Part shown: piece by piece, positions 41,967 to 50,185 of the stretch
How positions within the stretch are numbered: position 1 is the first letter of the stretch
Layout of the letters: each line of letters opens with the position of its first letter
Assembly: GCA_937883885.1 (NCBI GenBank)
Contig: CAKZXL010000456.1
Location: 1-64,000 of the forward strand
DNA: 64,000 bases
Direction: 5' to 3'
Source of the DNA: an uncultured Aquincola sp.
Lineage (GTDB): Bacteria > Pseudomonadota > Gammaproteobacteria > Burkholderiales > Burkholderiaceae
Program-made: the position numbers and the translations under genes
The notes under the pieces: generated by a model
The model's input: the letters and a program-made list of their open reading frames with translations, nothing else
The model's database searches: none
Told to the model about the DNA's origin: nothing

Positions 41967-43190
41967 ATGACGAGCCCAAGCCCCGCATGCCCACCGGTGA
42001 CCGATCCGGTGGCCGTCGCTCGCAGCCTGGTGCCCTTGCTGGCCACCCACGCCGCAGCGGCCGAGAAAGAGCGGCGTGCCGCCGAAGTCAGCATCCGCGC
42101 GCTGCGCGACGCCGGGTTGCTGCGCATGATGTTCCCGCGTCGCGCTGGCGGGGCCGGCCATCGTTTGATCACCCACATCGAAACCGTGGCGGAGCTGGCC
42201 AAGGGTTGTGCTGGGACGGCCTGGGCTTTCGGGCTTTTGTCCGGCGTCACCGCGTCGGTGGCCTCGATGCCGGCTGCCGTCGCACAACAGGTCTTCCAAA
42301 GCGGTGACGAGCTTGTATGCAGCGTGGCGGGCCAGACCGGCACCGCGCGTGAGAGTGGTGAGGGTTACGTCGTTGACGGCGCATGGGGCTATGCGTCAGG
42401 TTGCCTGCATGCCGACTGGGCCTTGAACGGCGTGCGCATCCTCGACCGCGACGGCCAGGTGGTCGACGCCGGCTTTGCGCTGCTGCGCATCGACGGCGGT
42501 CAGGTGACGATCCGCGATACCTGGCATGTGTCAGGTCTGGCCGCCTCCGGCAGCAACACCGTGGTGGCCGAACAGGTGGCCGTGCCTCGGTCGCTGGTGC
42601 TGCGCTTTTCGCAGATGCGCCAGGCAGCCGGCCAGCCCGCGGCGGCGGCCGCGTCCTCGCTGGAGCCGCGCGACCGCTGGCCGGTGGAGCCGCTGTTTCC
42701 GCTGGGTGTGTTGTCGCCCATGCTGGGGGCGGCCACGGCCCTGCTCGACGCCGTGGTGGCCGGCGCCAAGCAACGCCCGATCATCGGGTGGAAGTACGCC
42801 AACCAGGCCGAATCGCAGGTCTTCGTCAGCCAGATCGGTGAGGCTGCACTCGACATCGACTCGGCCTGGTTGCACGTGCGACGCGCTGCCGCTGCGGTCG
42901 ACGACACAGCCCAGGAGCGCCCGCTGACCGGCCTGGAGAAGGCAAGGGTGCAGGCCGATTGCGGTCACGCCATGCGCCATTTGCGGCGTGCCGGCGAGCG
43001 TCTGATGGACGTGGCCGGCCCCGGCGCCTTCGCTTCGTCGAGCCCGCTGCAGCGGTTTTGGCGCGACCTGAGCGTGGGGACACGTCACACCGCTCTCAAC
43101 AGTGCGCTGTCGTCCGAGCTGCACGGCCGCGCGCTGTTGGGGCTGGATTCCAATCTTCACCTGCTGAGCCGCCTCGACGCGGCCGCCTGA
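41967..43190 (+). CDS. flavin-dependent monooxygenase, acyl-CoA-dehydrogenase fold (HsaA/DszC group)
   Basis: A 407-residue protein with the acyl-CoA dehydrogenase fold but the C-terminal domain of the group D flavin monooxygenases (HsaA, HpaB-like, DszC). Recognisable blocks: AAAEKERRAAEVSIRALRDAGLLRMMFPRR at the N-terminus (split), CAGTAWAFGLLSGVTAS and, near the end, GERLMDVAGPGAFASSSPLQRFWRDL. It uses reduced flavin from a partner reductase; that reductase is encoded at 43973. A CTGGAG site precedes ATG 41967. It likely hydroxylates a phenolic ring intermediate. Confidence 0.87.
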   Translation: MTSPSPACPPVTDPVAVARSLVPLLATHAAAAEKERRAAEVSIRALRDAGLLRMMFPRRAGGAGHRLITHIETVAELAKGCAGTAWAFGLLSGVTASVASMPAAVAQQVFQSGDELVCSVAGQTGTARESGEGYVVDGAWGYASGCLHADWALNGVRILDRDGQVVDAGFALLRIDGGQVTIRDTWHVSGLAASGSNTVVAEQVAVPRSLVLRFSQMRQAAGQPAAAAASSLEPRDRWPVEPLFPLGVLSPMLGAATALLDAVVAGAKQRPIIGWKYANQAESQVFVSQIGEAALDIDSAWLHVRRAAAAVDDTAQERPLTGLEKARVQADCGHAMRHLRRAGERLMDVAGPGAFASSSPLQRFWRDLSVGTRHTALNSALSSELHGRALLGLDSNLHLLSRLDAAA

Positions 43191-43193
43191 ACC

Positions 43194-43976
43194 ATGCGCA
43201 AGACGCCAAGCGCCCGCTTGTCCGACACCGCAGCGCCTCGGCGCGGCGGCCCGGTGGCACCCCAGGCCGATGACTTCCGCAGCCGCGTCGCAGCGCAGAA
43301 GCGCGAGCGCATGCGTGAGCGCCTGATCGAAGCAACGCTCCAGGCCTATGCCGGGTCCACGCCCGGACTGCGACCGGTGATCGACGATGTCGTCCGCGTG
43401 GCGGGCGTGTCGCGCGGCAGCTTCTACAAGTACTTCGACTCGATCGAGGACATCCTGCCGGAACTCGGTCAGCGCATGGCCGACGAGATGGTCGACGCCT
43501 TCCAGCGCCTGTTCGGCGACGTGGCCGATCCGGCGCTTCGCATCGCTGCAGGGCCGCTGCTGAGCTTTTGCCGATCGGCGATGGACCCCACGCATGTGGC
43601 CTGTACCGAGAGTGTGGATTTCGTGGCCTACTTCGAGCACGGACGGCTGCACGGCATGACGGTGACCGACCAATTGCTGGCCGCCCGTCAAGCCGGTGTG
43701 CTGTGTTTTGATTCGCTGGAAGCGGCCATCGACCTGGTCACCGGCGCCACGATGGAAGGCTCGCGACGGGTGCAGCGCGCCCCGCGTCTGAATGTGGTGC
43801 ACGCCCAGGCCTTGACCGTCGCCATCCTGTGCGGCCTGGGCATGGCCCGCGCCTCCGCCCAAACTGCCGCCGACCAGGCGTGGCAGCTGCTGATGGCGCG
43901 TTGCGCGGACCTGCCCTGGTGGCGGCCGGGACAGCTCCAGCCGATCGATGGCAGCGACGCGGTGCAGCAACGATGA
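43194..43976 (+). CDS. TetR-family regulator between oxygenase and reductase genes
   Basis: A 260-residue TetR regulator. The helix-turn-helix is at about 60-95 (IDDVVRVAGVSRGSFYKYFDS). A basic, flexible N-terminal stretch of about 40 residues precedes it. It begins 3 bases after the monooxygenase stop and overlaps the reductase start by 4 bases, an unusual place for a regulator inside the structural operon. This suggests direct autoregulation through the inverted repeat at 41898-41926. Confidence 0.88.
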   Translation: MRKTPSARLSDTAAPRRGGPVAPQADDFRSRVAAQKRERMRERLIEATLQAYAGSTPGLRPVIDDVVRVAGVSRGSFYKYFDSIEDILPELGQRMADEMVDAFQRLFGDVADPALRIAAGPLLSFCRSAMDPTHVACTESVDFVAYFEHGRLHGMTVTDQLLAARQAGVLCFDSLEAAIDLVTGATMEGSRRVQRAPRLNVVHAQALTVAILCGLGMARASAQTAADQAWQLLMARCADLPWWRPGQLQPIDGSDAVQQR

Positions 43977-44488
43977 GTGCCGCCACCAGCATCGACCCCC
44001 GGGCCTTGCGTACGGCCTTCGGGCAGTTCGCCACAGGCATCACCGTGGTCACCACGACCGACGAGAACGGCGCGCCCGTGGGCCTGACGGCCAACTCGTT
44101 CACGTCCGTTTCGCTGGACCCGCCGCTCGTGCTGTTTTGCCTGGATCGTCGGTCGGCCAGCCTGGGGCGCTTCCTGAGCGCACCCTGCTTCGGCATCAAC
44201 GTGCTGGGCAGCACGCAACAGGCGCTGTCCAGCCGATTCGCTTCGCGCAGCGTGGAGGACCGCTTCGCCGGTGTCGGCTGGACCCTGCAGTCATCGGGCG
44301 TGCCCTGGCTCGAAGGTGCCGTGGCCCGCTTTGCTTGCGACATTCACGGCATTCATGACGCCGGTGACCATCTCGTCTTCATCGGCCATGTGCGGCATTT
44401 CGAGACCAATGCCGAGACCGAGCCGCTGCTCTATTTCCAAGGACGCTATCACGTGCTGGCCAACGCAGACGTCTGCGCCGCTTCGTAG
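43973..44488 (+). CDS. flavin reductase component of the two-component monooxygenase
   Basis: A 171-residue flavin reductase (HpaC/HsaB/RutF group). It has the FMN-binding pattern: LRTAFGQFATGITVVTTTDE at the N-terminus, GLTANSFTSVSLDPPLVLFCLD and the final LLYFQGRYHVL. It supplies reduced flavin to the monooxygenase at 41967. The start ATG overlaps the TetR stop (ATGA). The SnoaL-like gene follows 25 bases later. Confidence 0.92.
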   Translation: MSAATSIDPRALRTAFGQFATGITVVTTTDENGAPVGLTANSFTSVSLDPPLVLFCLDRRSASLGRFLSAPCFGINVLGSTQQALSSRFASRSVEDRFAGVGWTLQSSGVPWLEGAVARFACDIHGIHDAGDHLVFIGHVRHFETNAETEPLLYFQGRYHVLANADVCAAS

Positions 44489-44513
44489 AACCCCCCACAG
44501 AGAACCCGCCGCC

Positions 44514-44870
44514 ATGAACACTCCCGACACCGCCACCATCCGCCGCTTCATCGTTCGCCAGTCCGACTGCTGGAACAGCGGCCGGCACGCCGACTTCCTC
44601 GCGCTCTACCGTGAATTCGCGGCGAACTCGCTGACGATCGAGTACGTGGGGAAGTCCACGCTAACGGGCGATGCTGCCTGGGCTGGCCTGCAGTCCATGT
44701 GGGACGGCTATGCGCGCATGGTGAAGATCCAGCCCGTCGAGATCATCGTCAACGGCACCAGTGCCGCCTGCTACTACCGCAACCTGTGGACGGACAAGGC
44801 CGAGCACAGCACCGGCATCGAGGTCTACGAGTTCGGCGAAGGCACGGTGAAGCTGCGCGTTTTCCACTGA
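44514..44870 (+). CDS. SnoaL/NTF2-like small protein, paralogue 2 of 3
   Basis: A 118-residue NTF2-like protein. It shares with the proteins at 13035 and 49754 the blocks QSDCWNSGRHADFLALY, LTIEYVG and LQSMWDGYARM. Role unknown; likely a small enzyme or carrier for a pathway intermediate. It ends the monooxygenase operon. Its last 46 bases overlap the 3' end of the convergent GST gene on the minus strand. Confidence 0.75.
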   Translation: MNTPDTATIRRFIVRQSDCWNSGRHADFLALYREFAANSLTIEYVGKSTLTGDAAWAGLQSMWDGYARMVKIQPVEIIVNGTSAACYYRNLWTDKAEHSTGIEVYEFGEGTVKLRVFH

Positions 44871-45451
44871 AGCGCGCGCTGGCGCGCGGGCCGGTCGGCC
44901 AGGGCCAGGTATCGCGCCAGCACTTCGCTGCGCGGCAGCAGTGCGCGGGCATGGTCGAACAGGCTCATGAACAGCACATCCGCGGCGGTGAACCGATCCC
45001 CGAGCAGGTAGGGGCCGCCATCACGCAGCGTGTCCTCGATGTGGTCGGCCATCCGCCGGTCGAGCGCCGCCATGGGCGGGTCGCTTGCCAGCAGGCCGGC
45101 CCCCTTCATGTAGTACAGCGGCTCGGCCACGCCCACCTGATAGAACAGCCAGCTCAGGTACGCGCCGCGCAGGGCCTGGCCCGGGGGCACGCCGACAGGG
45201 CTGCTCGGATGCAGGTCTGTCAGGTAAAGCGCGATCGCACCCGACTCCGTCACCACGTGACCGTCGTGCACCAGGGCAGGCGCATAGCCGTGCGGATGTG
45301 GATTCGGCGGGTCGCCGGGCAGGGCACCCGCGGGAACGGGCGCGCCCGGGCCGGCGGGCACGACGATGACGCGGCAGCTGGCCTGCAGTTCTTCCAGCAG
45401 CCAGGCGATGCGCGACGAAAACGATCCGGGTGAATGGAAGAAGGTCAGCAT
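44825..45451 (-). CDS. glutathione S-transferase family protein
   Basis: A 208-residue GST. The N-terminal thioredoxin-like domain has the active-site Ser region (LTFFHSPGSFSSRIAWLLEE) and the glutathione-binding VTESGAIALYLTDLHP; the all-alpha C-terminal domain has PYLLGDRFTAADVLFMSLFDHA. It may conjugate or isomerise electrophilic intermediates. ATG 45451 starts the fold directly. Its 3' end overlaps the SnoaL gene by 46 bases. It is divergent from the Bug-type gene at 45628. Confidence 0.88.
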   Translation of the reverse strand: MLTFFHSPGSFSSRIAWLLEELQASCRVIVVPAGPGAPVPAGALPGDPPNPHPHGYAPALVHDGHVVTESGAIALYLTDLHPSSPVGVPPGQALRGAYLSWLFYQVGVAEPLYYMKGAGLLASDPPMAALDRRMADHIEDTLRDGGPYLLGDRFTAADVLFMSLFDHARALLPRSEVLARYLALADRPARQRALQWKTRSFTVPSPNS

Positions 45452-45627
45452 GGCCCATGGTGCACTTCCCGGGAGTTGGATCTGCCCTGCAGGTATCGCT
45501 GAAGTGCAGACCTCGCATTGATGAAACACCGGCCGAGGCAGTGTTCAGGGTTTGCGATGAAGTGAACGGCTGGATGCCTATCTAAGATCAGACATAGATT
45601 CTGCAATCAGAAGAACGAGGAAACGCA

Positions 45628-46599
45628 GTGGATTGGATGCGCATGTGTTTGGCCTGCGCCTGGGCCGCCATCACCGCCGGGCTGTCGGTACCCGCTGCCG
45701 CTGCGGGGTACCCCGAGAAGATGATCACCTTCGTCACGCCGTTCACCGCCGGTGCGGCGCCCGACGTGCTGGTACGTGCGATGGCTGCCGAGATCGCGAA
45801 GGCAACAGGCGTGCAGACCATCGTCGAGAACAAGCCCGGCGCCAGCTCGATGCTGGCCGCCCAGGCCGTGGCCAAGGCCGCACCCGACGGTTACACCGTG
45901 CTGGTCACCGGCAACGTCGCGTTCACGGGTAACCCGCACGTCTTCAAAAAACTCTCCTACGACCCGGTCGCGGATTTCACCCCCGTGAATACCGTGGCCA
46001 AGGGCCCGATGTACCTCTACGTCAACCGGGAGAAGATGCCGGTCCGGCGCATTGCCGACTTCATCGATCTGGTCAAGAAGAACCCTGGCAGGTTCTCCTT
46101 TGCCTATACAAGCATCACCAGCCGCTTGCCGGCCGAGGTGCTGCGCAAATCAGCCGGCCTGGACATCGTCGGCGTGCCTTATCGCAGCGGCAATGCGGCC
46201 ATGCCCGACCTGCTCAGCGGCCAGGTCGACATGCTCTTCACCGATTTGTCCGGCATGCCCTTTGTGCAGTCGAGCAAGCTGTTCGCCATCGGCGTGACCG
46301 ATGCTGTGCGCAGCCCGTTTGCACCGGAGCTCTCCACGTTCGAGGAGGCCGGCGTCAAGCACATGGACATCGGCTTCTGGCTCGGCGTGTTCCTGCCGGC
46401 CAGGGCGCCTGCCGATGTGGTGCGACGCCTCGACGGCCTGCTTCACCGCGCGGCTCTGACGCCCGAGGCCAAGGCCGCCAACAGCAAGCTCGGCACGGTG
46501 CCCTTCCTGCTGCCGCCGGGCCAGCTCGGCAGATTCCAGGCCGAAGAGAGCGCGCTTTGGAGCCAGATCGTCCGAGACGCGGGCATCCAACCCGAGTGA
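45628..46599 (+). CDS. Bug-family tripartite tricarboxylate transporter substrate-binding protein
   Basis: A 323-residue periplasmic binding protein of the Bug/TctC family, common in Burkholderiales. It has a signal peptide (CLACAWAAITAGLSVPAAAA), then GYPEKMITFVTPFTAGAAPDVL and the ligand-binding blocks VENKPGASSMLAAQAVAKA and RSGNAAMPDLLSGQVDMLF. The start is GTG 45628, with a GAGGAAA site. No TctA/TctB membrane genes are in the window, so it may be an orphan receptor that uses a distant channel or signals. Confidence 0.9.
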   Translation: MDWMRMCLACAWAAITAGLSVPAAAAGYPEKMITFVTPFTAGAAPDVLVRAMAAEIAKATGVQTIVENKPGASSMLAAQAVAKAAPDGYTVLVTGNVAFTGNPHVFKKLSYDPVADFTPVNTVAKGPMYLYVNREKMPVRRIADFIDLVKKNPGRFSFAYTSITSRLPAEVLRKSAGLDIVGVPYRSGNAAMPDLLSGQVDMLFTDLSGMPFVQSSKLFAIGVTDAVRSPFAPELSTFEEAGVKHMDIGFWLGVFLPARAPADVVRRLDGLLHRAALTPEAKAANSKLGTVPFLLPPGQLGRFQAEESALWSQIVRDAGIQPE

Positions 46600-46704
46600 G
46601 ACCGGGCGCTGCGTGGCGTCCCCATCCATCCATCAACAGGCGCATCCGCTGCCAGTCCACAGAGCCGGGACGGGCGAGGCTGCGCATATCTGGAGGCACG
46701 ACGA

Positions 46705-47673
46705 GTGCAACATCCCTGCATCGCGGCCGCAGTCGCCGCGGTCTGCGCGGCGCTGTCCGGCCCCGCCGCGGCCCAGTCGTCCGTCGTGGTCTTCGGGAAG
46801 ATCGATTCCGGCTACGTCAACAAGATCGGTACCAAGGCCGCCAAAGGCGAGAATGGCCTGGGAGAAGGCGCGCAGAGCCGCGTCGGCTTTCGTGGCACCG
46901 AAGAGCTCGGCGGCGGGCTGAAGGCCTTCTTCTGGCTTGAGCATCGCTTTCGCTCCGACACCGGCCAGACAACGGCCGCGCGTTTCTGGCAGGGGCAGTC
47001 CATCCTCGGCCTGCAGGGCCCATGGGGCAGCGTTTCACTGGGCCGTGACTACATCGCCGGCTATGTCGAGGTGCAGATGGCGCCAGACCCCTTCATCCAC
47101 ACGGGGGTGTCGTCGATGGTCTCCTTCGGCAACGGCAACATCGGCACCGTGCGCAACGACGGCGCGGTGACCTACAAGATCGACCGTGCGGGCTTCGGCT
47201 TGCAGGCACAGGTGGCCAACGCCCGGAACCCCAACTCGGCGACGCTCCCGGCGGCCGACACCGCCAAGCACCCGACCGGGCTGAGCGCGAGCTACCGCAG
47301 CGGGCCGGTCTTCGTCGGCTACAGCTACGAGAACCCGGGCGGCGAGCACGATCACTGGCACTTTGCCGCCGCCCAGGCCACGGTGGGACCGGTGACGTTG
47401 GCGGGAGGCTACGGACAGGGCAGGACCAACACGCTGGAGAGGCGCCGAAGCTGGATCGTCGGCGCCTTTATGCCGGTCGGCAGCGGACGGCTGAAGGCGG
47501 TGTACGGGGACCTGCGCAACACCAGCGGCGACGCCACCATCAGTCGCAAGTACGCTGTCGGCTACAACCACAACCTCACCAGACGCAGCTTCCTCTACGC
47601 CAACTTCGCGCGGGACACGCAGGCCACGGCCGACAGGAATGGCGTGGACATTGGCATGCAGCACAACTTCTGA
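46705..47673 (+). CDS. Gram-negative porin (Burkholderiales type)
   Basis: A 322-residue outer-membrane porin with a signal peptide (AAAVAAVCAALSGPAAAQS), then SVVVFGKIDSGYVNK, the block RVGFRGTEELGGGLKAFFWLE and strands ending GVDIGMQHNF with a terminal Phe. About 16 beta strands are expected. It likely lets substrate or metabolites cross the outer membrane. The start is GTG 46705. It lies 105 bases after the Bug gene, probably in the same transcript. Confidence 0.9.
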   Translation: MQHPCIAAAVAAVCAALSGPAAAQSSVVVFGKIDSGYVNKIGTKAAKGENGLGEGAQSRVGFRGTEELGGGLKAFFWLEHRFRSDTGQTTAARFWQGQSILGLQGPWGSVSLGRDYIAGYVEVQMAPDPFIHTGVSSMVSFGNGNIGTVRNDGAVTYKIDRAGFGLQAQVANARNPNSATLPAADTAKHPTGLSASYRSGPVFVGYSYENPGGEHDHWHFAAAQATVGPVTLAGGYGQGRTNTLERRRSWIVGAFMPVGSGRLKAVYGDLRNTSGDATISRKYAVGYNHNLTRRSFLYANFARDTQATADRNGVDIGMQHNF

Positions 47674-47689
47674 GTGGAGGTGCCCAGCC

Positions 47690-48928
47690 TCACGGGGCTG
47701 CGGGCTCGATCGACACGCGCCTTGTGAGCGCCAGCACCACCATGCCTGCGCAGGCCGACGCCAGCAGCGAGGTCGAGACGGAGGTGCGACTGGCGAGCTC
47801 GCCCCACAGCGCAGCGCCCAGCGCGCTGCCACCCATGATGCTCATCTGGTAGATCGCCATGCCGCGGGCCCGCAACGAAGGCGGGAGCAAGAGCTGGGCG
47901 CTCATGGTCAGTGTGTTGACCGTGCAGAGCCAGATGCCCCCCGACAGCGCGAGCGCGATGCCCAGCAGCCACAGGTTGGGTGCCACCACCGCACCCGCAG
48001 TGGCGGCGGCATAGCCCAGCACACCGAGCTTGACGACCCGGTTGCGGGCAGCGAGCCCTGGAAGGCCGGGCAGCAACAAAGCGGCCGCGACGGCACCGGC
48101 GCCCATCGCGGCAAGCAGCGTCGTGTAGACGGCTGCTTCGACGCTGATCTCGCGCGCGACCAACGGCAGCAAGGCGATGAGGCCGATCGTCTGCATGAAG
48201 AAGAACCACGCTCGCAGCAGGATGGCACGCAGCGTCGGCGTGCGCATGGCGTAACGCAGCCCTTCTGCGATGGCGCTCCACAACGGCTGCACCGGCCCGG
48301 CGGCGGGGGTGCCGCGCGGCAGCGGGCCGGAGACGGGCGCCCGCAGCACCATTGTGCATGCCAGTGCGGACATTGCGGCATTGGTGGCGAACACGGCTGC
48401 GGACCCGAGCGCAGCGATCATCACGCCTGCCAGCAGTGGCCCTACGATGCGGGTGAAGTTCATCGCCAACGCATTGAGCGTCAACGCCGGACCCAGCTGA
48501 TGTGGTGGTACCAAGTCGGGCACCAGGGCCGAAAAAGCCGGGAAGCGCAGCGCCAGGCCGATGCCATTGGCCACGCACAGCAGCAGCAGCCAGTGGGGTG
48601 TCAGCGAATCAAGGGCCGACATGGCGGCCAGCAGGGCTGCGGTGACCGCGATGAAGCCCTGCGCCCATCCGTACACCCGCCGCCGGTCGAGTCGATCGGC
48701 CAGGGCGCCGCTGGGCAGGCCCAGCAGGAAGAGCGGCAGACTGCCGGCAGCTTGCACCAGCGCCACCATCATCGCGTCGTCGGTGAGCTGGGCCATTCGC
48801 CATGACGCCGTGACCTCGTGCATCCACATCGCCACGTTGCCTGCGAGCCAGGCGAGCCACAGCTGCCGGAACTGCGACTGGGCCAATGGCCCGTACAGGG
48901 GCGACCGGCAGCGGCCGGGCTTAGCCAC
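47690..48928 (-). CDS. MFS transporter of the MFS_3 (EntS-like) group
   Basis: A 412-residue MFS protein unlike the three related MFS genes of this window. It starts with PLAQSQFRQLWLAWLAGNVAMW, has LPSGALADRLDRRRVYGW as loop 2-3, and 12 helices. MFS_3/EntS-like members are usually exporters. The start is GTG 48928, overlapping the SDR stop by 8 bases. It is the last gene of the operon running leftward from 54124. Confidence 0.82.
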   Translation of the reverse strand: MAKPGRCRSPLYGPLAQSQFRQLWLAWLAGNVAMWMHEVTASWRMAQLTDDAMMVALVQAAGSLPLFLLGLPSGALADRLDRRRVYGWAQGFIAVTAALLAAMSALDSLTPHWLLLLCVANGIGLALRFPAFSALVPDLVPPHQLGPALTLNALAMNFTRIVGPLLAGVMIAALGSAAVFATNAAMSALACTMVLRAPVSGPLPRGTPAAGPVQPLWSAIAEGLRYAMRTPTLRAILLRAWFFFMQTIGLIALLPLVAREISVEAAVYTTLLAAMGAGAVAAALLLPGLPGLAARNRVVKLGVLGYAAATAGAVVAPNLWLLGIALALSGGIWLCTVNTLTMSAQLLLPPSLRARGMAIYQMSIMGGSALGAALWGELASRTSVSTSLLASACAGMVVLALTRRVSIEPAAP

Positions 48929-49757
48929 TGCGGCTCAAGAGGTCGTTCAGGTCCGCCATGGCCGGGTTGTGTGCAAGCATGCCGCCATCGGCGATGTAGG
49001 TCTGCCCGTTCACATAGCGCGCTTCGGCCGATGCGAGGAAACACACGAGCGCGGCAATGTCGGCCGGCTCACCGAACTCCGGCACCAGCAGGTGCCGCTG
49101 CATGACCTGGATGACGGCCCCGGCCGCGCCGCGTGTGCCGGGTGTCAGTACCAGGCCTGGCGCCACCGCGTTGCATCGCACGCCGCGCTGGCCGTAGTGC
49201 GTGGCAATCTGCCGCGTGAGGCCGATGATGGCGGCCTTCGACACCGAGTAGGCCATGCGCGTGTTGTCGCCCGCGAAGCCACCGGTTGAGGCGGTGTTGA
49301 CGATGGCGCCGCTGCCTTGCGCCAGCATCAGCGGCAGCACGTACTTGCAGCCGGCCAGGTAGCCGCGCACGTTCACACCCATCACGAGATCCCAGGTCTC
49401 GAAGTCGATGTCGATCGCATTGCGGTCGCGCGCATGGATCTGGGGGGAGCTGAGCGCAGCGTTGTTGTGCAGGACGTCGATGCGACCGAAGCGCTCGGCC
49501 GTGAGCCTGACCAGGCGCTCGATCGAAGCCACGTCGGCGGCATCGAACTTCAACGCCCAGGCCTGGCTGCCAAGCTCGTCGGCCAGCGCGGTGGCACGTG
49601 CCTGGTCGACGTCGGCCACCACCACGCTGGCGCCTTCTGCCACCAGCCGACGGCAAGTGGCCTCGCCGATGCCGGAGGCACCGCCGGTGACGATCGCCAC
49701 CTGACCCTCGAACCTGCCAGGACAGGACTTGATCTGGGACGGCGCAAACGGCTTCAT
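48921..49757 (-). CDS. short-chain dehydrogenase/reductase
   Basis: A 278-residue SDR with an N-terminal extension of about 15 residues. Motifs: IVTGGASGIGEATCRRL, HNNAALSS, the active-site Ser in NTASTGGFAGDN and YxxxK in MAYSVSKAAIIGL. It likely oxidises a hydroxyl group of a pathway intermediate. ATG 49757 overlaps the upstream SnoaL stop by 4 bases (ATGA), so an upstream open frame is rejected. Confidence 0.88.
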   Translation of the reverse strand: MKPFAPSQIKSCPGRFEGQVAIVTGGASGIGEATCRRLVAEGASVVVADVDQARATALADELGSQAWALKFDAADVASIERLVRLTAERFGRIDVLHNNAALSSPQIHARDRNAIDIDFETWDLVMGVNVRGYLAGCKYVLPLMLAQGSGAIVNTASTGGFAGDNTRMAYSVSKAAIIGLTRQIATHYGQRGVRCNAVAPGLVLTPGTRGAAGAVIQVMQRHLLVPEFGEPADIAALVCFLASAEARYVNGQTYIADGGMLAHNPAMADLNDLLSRSG

Positions 49758-50185
49758 GCGGGTTGCGCGGAGGCGAACCCGCGAAACTGCGTCAGGTCCA
49801 TGCCTGCGGCCTGGGGCGGCTTCAAGAAGTAGCGCACCGTCAGACGACCAGGCTCGAAGCGGTAGGTCTCGATGCTTTCGATGGCAGTGCTGGTGCCGAC
49901 GATGCAATTGCGATGGTGCGCCGCGGCCTCGTTGCCATGGATGATGGTTGCCACCACATCGAGCGTGATCTGGCGGTTGTGCCGGTCCCACATCTCCTCG
50001 ATGACGAACCAACCGTCGCGGGGATCGACGCGGCCGACGTATTCGATGTCCAGCGCTTGCGGCGCCACCTGTCGGTACAGAGCCATGAAGCCGGCCTTGT
50101 CGTGTGCGTTCCAGCGCTCCACCTGGCCGCGCATGAAGCGCTCGACCAGCGCGGGGTCGAGCGGCGTCGACCCGGCGGCGCTCAC
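49754..50185 (-). CDS. SnoaL/NTF2-like small protein, paralogue 3 of 3
   Basis: A 143-residue NTF2-like protein. Shared blocks with the other two SnoaL-like proteins: GQVERWNAHDKAGFMALY, LDIEYVG, a Trp at DGWFVIEEMWDRH, and a C-terminal VRYFLKPP strand. It starts at GTG 50185, overlapping the stop of the unknown gene, and ends overlapping the SDR start. It is tightly coupled on both sides, so it probably works with them. Confidence 0.75.
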   Translation of the reverse strand: MSAAGSTPLDPALVERFMRGQVERWNAHDKAGFMALYRQVAPQALDIEYVGRVDPRDGWFVIEEMWDRHNRQITLDVVATIIHGNEAAAHHRNCIVGTSTAIESIETYRFEPGRLTVRYFLKPPQAAGMDLTQFRGFASAQPA

